NCBI GenBank assembly: GCA_947683625.1
Contig: CANTUR010000621.1
Span: 186,001-250,000 of the forward strand
Direction: 5' to 3'
DNA from: Mallotus nudiflorus
Lineage: Eukaryota; Streptophyta; Magnoliopsida; Malpighiales; Euphorbiaceae
DNA length: 64,000 nucleotides
Both the position numbers and the translations under genes were made by a program. The notes under the pieces are model-generated. The model saw only the letters and a list, made by a program, of their open reading frames with translations. It ran no database searches and was not told the DNA's origin. Below, one piece after another: positions 56,413 to 64,000 of the stretch (position 1 is the stretch's first letter; every line of letters begins with the position of its first letter).

Positions 56413-59146
56413 TGTCACGACCCAAAATAGGGGTCATGATCGGTGCTAGGGAATGGGAATTCTTTCGAATCTGGAACCCGTAACAAGCCTTAAAATATAT
56501 TAAAACATGCAATAATATTAATAATAACATAAATAAAGTATTTTGCAGTGGAAATGAAATCACAAATATTGAAATAATAGTCCACCAAATGAAATTAAAT
56601 CGAATAACTCATCTTATATATATAAATAAACTTTTAATACAAGTTCCAATTCAAATACTTAAAATACATAACTCACACAAATAAATACATAAACCCCACA
56701 TCTGATTACAACTACTGCAGTGTCTAGATTATAAAGTAAAATTCAGATAAGCAGTTTATAAAGTGAAGCCGGGGCGGAAGAAATCCAGTGTAAAGGTCTG
56801 CTACTGAGGTCTAAAGATGATGACTATCCTGAAAAATAGTCAACGGAGGGGAGTTAGACCTCACTGAGTGAATTGTTGTAATATATATACATGCATACTA
56901 AATGACAATGCACACAGTCAATAGTATATATAATAAATATATATACAAGCAAATACACACAGATGCAGCAAAATCATTTTTATATGTTTATTGAAAATCA
57001 CCATTTATGAAGGATCAAATGGAACCCTAGCAAATCCCAACCTCAAACAGTGTTAGACAACACTTTAGCCATACAGGCTCACTTATTCCAAATAAATTCA
57101 CTTATTCCATTTGGATAGTAGACTGGCCCCGAGACACTAAGTCAACGAGCTCCAGCAGTTTGACTGTCAGTGTGATTGGCCCCGAGACACTTGGTCAACT
57201 GAGCTCCAACAATCACACTCCCAAATCATATCACATATCAAATCAAATTCAATCCAATCAATATCCATAAATAGGAGCCTAAATGCTATCGGCGTACCGA
57301 TACGTACTTGGTCCTAGTGCTGCCCACTAGGTAGCATGTTCTATTGATATCCTTCATTTATAATATAAAACATTCATTCATAAATAAATGATGCATGAAT
57401 TTCAATAAAATAGCAACATAAACCATATATATACTAGAAATATACCAAAAGTAAACCAGGTATATTTCGAGTATATATATGTCAAACAAATCTAATATAT
57501 TTGCAAAATAAACTAGAAATATATGTTTAAAAACATTTTAAGTATAAATGTTTAATAAAACATGCATATAATTTGGAAATATACCAAAAATATACCAATT
57601 ATATATCAAAAATAAACCTAAGCAATAATTAAATCATTTATGCATAATTTACTAAAATAACCCATACATTTCTAAAACATGCATCCTAAAACATATATAT
57701 ATAAAATAACAACTCACTATTTATTGCGCTCCACGAGATGGGTCCGATGGGCCTGGTCCACTAGGCCTCGGTCTCAGTGCAACTAAACAAACAAACGACA
57801 ACACGACATTAGAATAAATCTAACGGAAGTTCTAAAGACTCGATTTAGAATACTAGACACAGAATTAAAATCAAAGTTCGACCAGACATCACATTTTACG
57901 AGAATTCTATCAAAAATCCAGTAGAACCTCCCTTGTAAAAGGGACATCTCTCTACTCAAAGAGTAGAGCCAGTCCTGTAAAGAAAATACACTTTGAATAT
58001 ACACAGAACACAATCCCTCGGTCGGACTCCAACCTACAATTCACCGACTAAGGTCTACAATTTACAGAAAAATTATAAAATATCGAAAATGCCCTTTTAT
58101 AATAAAAATACATTTTATAAATCCAAATTACATATTTAACCCTAAAACATATTAAAAACTCATTTATTTAGAAAAATCGTATATTATATATAATTTAAAA
58201 ATAATTTACGAAAAATAGTTTTAATTAGTTAAAAATACTAAATTATTTGTATAAATCATTTTTCTACCTTAAATAACTAGTAAAACCAATTTAATTACAT
58301 TTTTAACCAATTTAGTGTCAAATTTCCAAAATACCCCTATATATATATTTACTAAAATTAGTAAAAAATTCACCAAAAATAATATAATTACTCAAAAATT
58401 AATTTTCTCAACATATATTTGAATAATATCAATACATATACTCAATTAACCAATTAATTTCAATTAAACACATAATTAACCTAATTTCCCAAAATTACAT
58501 AAACTTAAATAAATTCAAAATAAATATATAAAATTCACAAAAATTTCCAATAAATTTATAAAATGAATTTCAACACCTATAATTACCATAAAACACAATT
58601 TCATAATTTAATTAATTAATTTTCAAAAATTAGAAAATATTAATAAAATAATAAAAAATTCACAAAAATCAAAATAAATCCCAAAAATTCTACAAAAATT
58701 CCAGCATGAAGATTAAGCTACAAGGATCAAAGTTTGTGAAGGGAGTTTTCATGAATCAATCAAATTGAAGCTAAAAAAATTTAGAAACCCTAATAGGCTG
58801 AAATTGAGAAATTAAAACCTAGGGAAAATCTAAACCATTTTAAGTGAAACAAAGCTTGGAATCACACTCACCGGAGCTCAAGGAGAAGATAGAGACTGGT
58901 GGCATCAAGTTTGGTGGCCGAAATCACGTCGATCAGAGCTTGGTCAAGTTTTTGTAATTCTTGAAAAATCCGACCAAAACACACCGGAAATGGGTGTTGC
59001 TGGCGGCGGGGATGGCTGTAGATGATGGTGGCACGTCGGGAGGCACACCAACGGTGAAGAAACGGCGTGGCAGACAGTGGTGATGGTGGTAGGGCGTTGG
59101 GCGATGGTGAGAATGATGGAGGGCAAATTTTGTAAATTTGGTGAAG

Positions 59147-59241
<95 letters not shown>

Positions 59242-59707
59242 TTTAACAATTTATACTTTAATATAATAATTTTATATTCAAAAATTCTACACCACATAAT
59301 TTTAAAATAGTTAATATATATACATATACACATGTTAATTAAATAACAACTATATAATATATACATACATAATTAAAATAATTAATAAACCCCAAAATTA
59401 TTAAATAAATGTATATATATATGCATGTATATGTATATATTTTAATACGACAATTAAAATAATGCATGAACTCATGCAAATGCGTAAAACTATTTAAAAT
59501 AATTAATATTAAATTATTTACGTGTCAATTTCCCCGAAAATAACATTCCCGGGAAAATTTTACGTAAATACCTTAAAATAATATAAAATAATTAAAATTA
59601 GCTTTAATAAATATCAAACTCATAAATATATCATAAATATATACAAAATTATTAACACTGCATATCTCGATGCAGTTTAAAATTATTTAAAAACTCGGGA
59701 TATTACA
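56413..59707 (-). repeat. Element 4 5' LTR (A-type, 3295 bp)
   Basis: In element orientation it starts TGTAATATCCCGAG and ends GGGTCGTGACA. Landmarks: ACGT palindrome (59515-59567), a (TAA)n run at 59150-59240 upstream of the GC island (58870-59110), CTCTACTC/GAGTAGAG near 57950-57970 and paired loop hairpins near 57120-57216. The poly-Leu and poly-Asn frames at 58944-59366 and 59077-59310 are products of the (TAA)n run. Confidence 0.93.
59150..59240. repeat. (TAA)n microsatellite, about 30 units
   Basis: An uninterrupted run of about 90 bp inside the element 4 LTR, in the same position relative to the GC island as the (TA)n runs of other copies. Confidence 0.96.
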
Positions 59708-61791
59708 GTATATTTCAAATATATATATGTAAAACACACTCAAATAAATCATGAAATATACTCAAAATAAACCAATAATATTCTTGAAAATAATTTAAAT
59801 ATAAATCAAAAGTAAAACATGCATTTATTTCAAAATATACCTAGAATATACTAAAAATATATCTAAAATATACTCAAGTATTTAATAAAACAATTATGCA
59901 AAATTTTACATTTAAAACATATAATTCTAAAACATGCAACCTAAAGCAATGTATATTTATAATAACAACTCACAGGGATGCGCTCCGCGAGACTGTTCTA
60001 ACGGGTTTGGTCCTTTAGGTTTCAGTCTCGGTGCAATTAAAAAATAAAAAATGATCATGAAATCAAAATAAATCTAACTTAGACTTCTAGAGACTCGATC
60101 TAGAATTACAAAATACAAATAGACACAGAATTGGAATTAGACCCGATGTCACATTTTACGAGAATTCTACAAAAAATTTGGCAAAACCTCCTCTATAAAA
60201 TGGACATCTCTCTACTAAAAAGTAGAGTTGGTCCTGCAAGAAAAATACACTTCTAATTATAGAATTCAAACAGCCCTTAGTTGGGATCCCGAACTACAAA
60301 AATTCCCCAACCGAGATCCACAATTCACCAAAATTCACATAATATAATAAAATATATTAAAAATCAAAAATTACCATAAATACCTTGAAACATCAAAATA
60401 TAGTATATTTATCATTAAAACATTAAAATTATTATTTTCGCAATAATTACTTAAAAACCCTAAATAATAATATAATATTATTAAAAATCCCCTTTTCCAA
60501 TAATTACACAAATATTAATAAAAATTAATTTTATAAATCCAAATAACTTTATTAGTCCAAATACATATTAAAAATTACCAAAAATCCATTTTATTACAAA
60601 AATAGTATATTAATATTATTTGAAAATAATTTTCAAAAATTAGTATTAATTAGTTAAAATTAGTAAATAATTTATAAAAATCATTTTTATACCTCAAATA
60701 ATATTAAAACCAATTAAACATAGTGTTTAACTAAAATTATCACCAAATTACACAATTAACCCTAATATTCCAAAATTCACATAATATACTAATAATACTC
60801 AAAAATTAAATAAAAATTATATAAATACACAAAAATTATTTTCTCAACATATATCTCAATAATATCAATAAAAACATATAATTAACCAATTATTTCTAAC
60901 AAAATATATATTTAACCTAATTTTTCAAAATTGACATAAACCTAAAATAATTATAAAAATTATACAAAAATCACAAAAATTATAAACTCAACTCTAAAAT
61001 TAATAATAACCACTAATAACATCAAAAATCAAAATTTCATAATTTATATAATTAATTTATGAAAATTAATAAAAGAATAATAAAATATTAAAAAAATTCA
61101 CAAAAATGAAAATAATTTCTAAAAATCACACAAAAATTCATGAGAGTAGCTTAAGCTAGTAGGATCAACTTTTGTGAAGGAGTTTTTCATGAATCAACCA
61201 TTAACACCTAAAAAAAAAAATTCAAAAACCCTAAATGACCAAATTCAAAAACATGAAAAACACCTCACCAAATCGAGTTTTCAAGCTAAAAGGAGCTTGG
61301 ATTCACACTCACTGACAAGAGAGGAAGGAAAAAAGATCGAAATCAGAGGAAATGGTGGCCGGAATCATGGGGAACGGAGGAGAGGTCAACTTTCGGCTTC
61401 TCAAGGTTGCAGGAGCTATTGCTGGTGCCAGGGAAGACAAGGGAAGACGACAGAGTTGCTGGACGGCGATGAGGCACTCTGACGGTGAGGGGATGATGTG
61501 GCAGTGATGGGGAGGGATGGTGATGGGTGGTTTCAAGGAAGAAGAAGGGGAAATGGGTAAAAGTTTTTTATTTTTGTTTAATGTATTATTTGTATATATT
61601 TTATACATATGATGTTATATTATATAGTTAATAAAATTTATTTAATAATAAAATAATGTATAACTTAAATATAATCCACACACATATATTTTAATACACA
61701 CACACACGCACGCACACACATGCACACACATAGATATATTCACACATTATAATAACATACATTAAAATAATACTAAACCCTAATATATATG

Positions 61792-61844
<53 letters not shown>

Positions 61845-62131
61845 TCCATGTAAATAATGTACTTTAATAAAATAATAATAATATAAAAATAAAATACACT
61901 AAGTTAAATACTATTAAAATAATGTCATTCAAAGTAATAAATATGAAAAACATAAATAAATTATCTGAAATACTAAGTCTCAAAATAAATATTCACAAGG
62001 AACCCGAATTTGACATAAAATAATGATAGTAATAATCATCAAATAATAAATAATTAAATTTATTTTTAAACTTTATTAATACTGCATATCCTATTTTAAA
62101 ATAAAATAATTTAAAAACTAGGGTTATTATA
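59708..62131 (-). repeat. Element 5 3' LTR, main piece (B-type)
   Basis: It resumes in LTR sequence (GTATATTTCAAATATATA) and is collinear with the solo B-type LTR: GCGCTCCGCGAGAC block near 59980, CTCTACTAAAAAGTAGAG near 60212, TTAGTTGGGATCCCGAACTA near 60277, GC island near 61300-61560, (AAT)n at 61798-61844. It ends GGGTTATTATA, a decayed form of the terminus GGTTATTACA. With 51957-52422 it totals about 2.9 kb. Confidence 0.82.
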
Positions 62132-62150
62132 GTCTCCATTCCTTATAAGA
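62132..62150 (-). other. Element 5 polypurine tract (decayed)
   Basis: In element orientation CTTATAAGGAATGGAGACT occupies the PPT position. The G run is broken by A and T compared with GGGGGGAAGA in the other elements. Confidence 0.7.
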
Positions 62151-62186
62151 ATTCATCCCCGAATTTAAGAAAAGAAATAACAAGAA

Positions 62187-62642
62187 TCAAGGAGGAAAGA
62201 GATACAGGTAAGAAGCTTGCATCTCAGATGTAGTCTCCCAGGTATGCTCTTCTACTCTGTTGCTGCGCCACAACACCTTGACCATCAGAATCTGCTTCGA
62301 ATGCATCTGTTGAACTTGATAGTCTATAATCACAATAGGTTCTTCCACGAACATCAAGTCTTCATTCACTTCCATGCTATCGGGCTGCAACAAGTGTGAA
62401 GGGTCTAAAATATACTTCCTCAGTATCGAGATATGAAACTCCATATGCACTTGAGACATACTCAGAGGCAAAGCCAACCGATATGCAATAGTGCCAACTC
62501 TCTTTAGAATATCGAACGGTCCTATATATCTCGGTGCTAGCTTACCCTTCCTGCCAAATCTTATCATACCCTTCATTGGAGACACCTTCAGAAAAACATA
62601 GTCTCTTACTTGGAACTCCACATCTCTGCGTCTAGGATCCAC
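62187..62642 (-). CDS. Element 5 integrase C-terminus and chromodomain, 151-codon frame
   Basis: The frame carries FLKVSPMKGMIRFGRKGKL, the GPF module (YIGPFDILKRVGTIAYRL), FHISILRKY, and then the chromodomain EEPIVIIDYQVQ and VKVLWRSNRVEEHTWETTSE ending SYLYLFPP. It is the one place in the window where the GPF module and chromodomain remain in the same frame, which confirms that the chromodomain is fused to integrase in this family. The upstream integrase is separated by a stop at about 62652. Confidence 0.9.
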   Translation of the reverse strand: MDPRRRDVEFQVRDYVFLKVSPMKGMIRFGRKGKLAPRYIGPFDILKRVGTIAYRLALPLSMSQVHMEFHISILRKYILDPSHLLQPDSMEVNEDLMFVEEPIVIIDYQVQQMHSKQILMVKVLWRSNRVEEHTWETTSEMQASYLYLFPP

Positions 62643-63600
62643 ATACCTCTTCTATCTGCTTACAGTGGTCTCTAATCTCCTTTTGATCATAATAAATTTC
62701 TTTGCAGCATCTTGAACCATCTTAGGTCTAGTAAAAGCTCTCTCTCCAATCTCATCCCAACTCAGAAGGTATCTACACTTCCTTCCGTACAAAGCCTCAT
62801 ATTGTGCCATTCCAATACTACTATGGTAGTTGTTATTATACACAAACTAGATGAGTGGCAAATGATCAACCTAGCTACCTCCTAAATCCAAAACACGCAT
62901 CCTCAACATATCTTCCAGTGTTTGGATTGTCCTCTTAGACTAGCCATCTGTCTAAGGGTGAAAAGCAGTACTGAAATCCAACCTAGTGCCCATCGCTTCC
63001 TATAACTTTTACCAAAAATGAGAGGTAAACACTGAACCTTTGTTTGACACAATAGTCACAGGTACTCCATGAAGGCACACAATATGCTTCATATATAGCT
63101 TTGCTAATCTAGCTATAGAATAAGTGGCTTTCACAAGCAAGAAATGTGTAGACTTGGTCAACCTATCCACAATCACCTAGATGGAATCGTATCGATCCTT
63201 GGAATGAGGTAAACCAACCACAAAATCCATAGCAATCCTTTCCCACTTCCATTCAGGAATAGAAAGAGGCTGAAGCTTCCTAGAAGGTTTTTGATGTTCA
63301 ACTTTCACTTACTGACATGTCAAACACTTAGCAATATAATCAGCGACATCCTTCTTTAGTCCATCCCACCCATATAAATCTCTGATGCTATGGTGCATCT
63401 TAGTGACTCCTGGATGTACACTATATGATATAGAATGTGCTTCCTTAAGGGTCTCTTCTCTCAAATTATCCACATCAGGAACACATAATCTACCACTGAT
63501 TCATAAAACACCATCATCATTAAGTGTGAAATTAGTGAACTTCTTTGCTTGGACATTCTCTGCAAACTCTTCCAGAATAGGATCTTGGCTCTGAGCTGCC
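62643..63600 (-). pseudogene. Element 5 integrase (broken)
   Basis: The minus strand follows the integrase of element 1 with many stops. The piece 62652-62843 reads NNNYHSSIGMAQYEALYGRKC. Core sequences FHPxTDG and SIVSNKGSVF-like text lie near 62960-63060, and RIAMDFVVGLPHSKDRYDSI near 63190-63240. The zinc region (HPGVTKMHHSIRDLYGWDGLK) lies near 63340-63420. TAG codons replace CAG at several places. Confidence 0.87.
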
Positions 63601-64000
63601 TTAATCCTATCTCTCAACACAGATCACACCTTAAACTGAGCTAGCAATCCACCTGATCTACTCACCTTCATCATCAGACCTTGATCCACTAACTGATGCA
63701 ACTCTTGGATCAACGGTCTCCTCTCCACACTAATGTGAGCAAGACTACCTGAGGACTTCTTATTTAAGGAATCTACTACCACATTAGCCTTGCCTGGATG
63801 ATAAAGGATCTCACATTCATAATCTTTCAATAATTCCAACCATCTTCTCTACCTCAGATTCATATCTCTTTGTTGGAAAATGTACTTAAGGCTCTTGTGA
63901 TCAGTAAAAATCTCACAAGTCACCCCATACAAATAATGTCTCCAGATCTTGAGAGCAAAGATCACTACAGCCATCTCTTGGTCATGGGTAGGATAGTTAT
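63601..64000 (-). pseudogene. Element 5 RNase H (partial, runs off the window)
   Basis: The frame 63624-63839 reads [20 protein letters not shown], then VVDSLNKKS where relatives have [14 protein letters not shown] precedes it (CAG in relatives). [12 protein letters not shown] lies near 63870-63910 and the domain continues past the window edge. The RNase H-integrase junction here reads AAQSQDP, with a sense codon (CAA) where elements 1, 3 and 4 have stops. Confidence 0.88.

Larger units (their letters stand above)
52423..59707 (-). mobile_element. Gypsy element 4 (Tekay-like), 3' half of integrase and 3' LTR missing
   Basis: In element orientation: 5' LTR (56413-59707), PBS, gag, protease, RT, RNase H, and integrase up to the core, where it ends at 52423. 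The rest of integrase, the chromodomain, PPT and 3' LTR were lost together with part of the host LTR. The right flank, from 59708, is the LTR of element 5. Confidence 0.9.
51957..64000 (-). mobile_element. Gypsy element 5 (B-type LTR), interrupted by element 4, runs off the window
   Basis: Its 3' LTR is in two pieces (51957-52422 and 59708-62131) with element 4 between them. Internal sequence follows from 62132 with chromodomain, integrase and RNase H to the window end. It is the only B-type copy here with internal sequence, so it links the B-type LTR to a Tekay-like coding region. Confidence 0.8.

Noticed and set aside
58944..59366. 140-codon poly-Leu frame and the opposite poly-Asn frame
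   Set aside because: Produced by the (TAA)n run in the element 4 LTR.

Overview
The window is repeat-only DNA from a large plant nuclear genome, probably a eudicot: it is very AT-rich, full of (TA)n and (TAA)n microsatellites, and built almost entirely of nested retrotransposons. I see no host protein gene, tRNA, rRNA or CRISPR array. The species cannot be told from the sequence.

Most of the DNA is one clade of Ty3/gypsy chromovirus, Tekay/Del-like. The evidence is gag with a CCHC knuckle, then PR-RT-RH-IN, a GPF module and a C-terminal chromodomain, a PBS complementary to initiator tRNA-Met, and a GGGGGGAAGA-type polypurine tract. The LTRs are unusually long (about 3.1-3.4 kb), start TGTAATA and end GTGACA. 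Three LTR subfamilies are present: A (start TGTAATATCC, most copies), B (start TGTAATAACC) and C (one copy ending in a CGGATTGGGTCGTGACA variant).

Layout. 1-11450: an old L1-type LINE on the minus strand, from the ORF1 start near 11448 to the ORF2 endonuclease near 600. It is split by an A-type LTR (ending at 523), a Ty1/copia element (1895-6640, TSD ATGAC) and a solo A-type LTR (6729-10014, TSD GAAAG/GAGAG). 11451-11966: AT-rich DNA, a hAT-like end motif and (TA)n. 11967-15047: solo B-type LTR, minus. 15048-15923: unassigned AT-rich DNA and microsatellites. From 15924 a plus-strand B-type LTR begins and continues, after removal of insertions, to about 51901. It contains (i) a C-type LTR (16122-32398, TSD TTATT on both sides), itself interrupted by gypsy element 1 (16297-31927, minus), itself interrupted by gypsy element 2 (22085-30582, minus); and (ii) gypsy element 3 (32619-50717, plus, TSD CCAAT/CCAAC), whose integrase is split by two solo LTRs (39721-43026 and 43186-46415). 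51957-64000: gypsy element 5 (B-type LTR plus internal region, minus, running off the window), whose LTR is interrupted by gypsy element 4 (52423-59707, minus).

No element looks autonomous. Each coding region carries stops, frameshifts or lost catalytic residues, although element 2 keeps a 445-codon gag frame and a 484-codon RT-RNase H frame, and element 1 a 362-codon integrase frame. The points most worth follow-up are the conserved architecture of the giant LTRs (GC-rich exon-like islands with splice-like borders, tandem hairpins with the same loop but different stems, a conserved ACGT palindrome), a protease whose active-site Ser/Thr is replaced in every readable copy, a CpG hotspot that produces stop codons between RNase H and integrase, and three places where a nested element and its host element were cut by one deletion.
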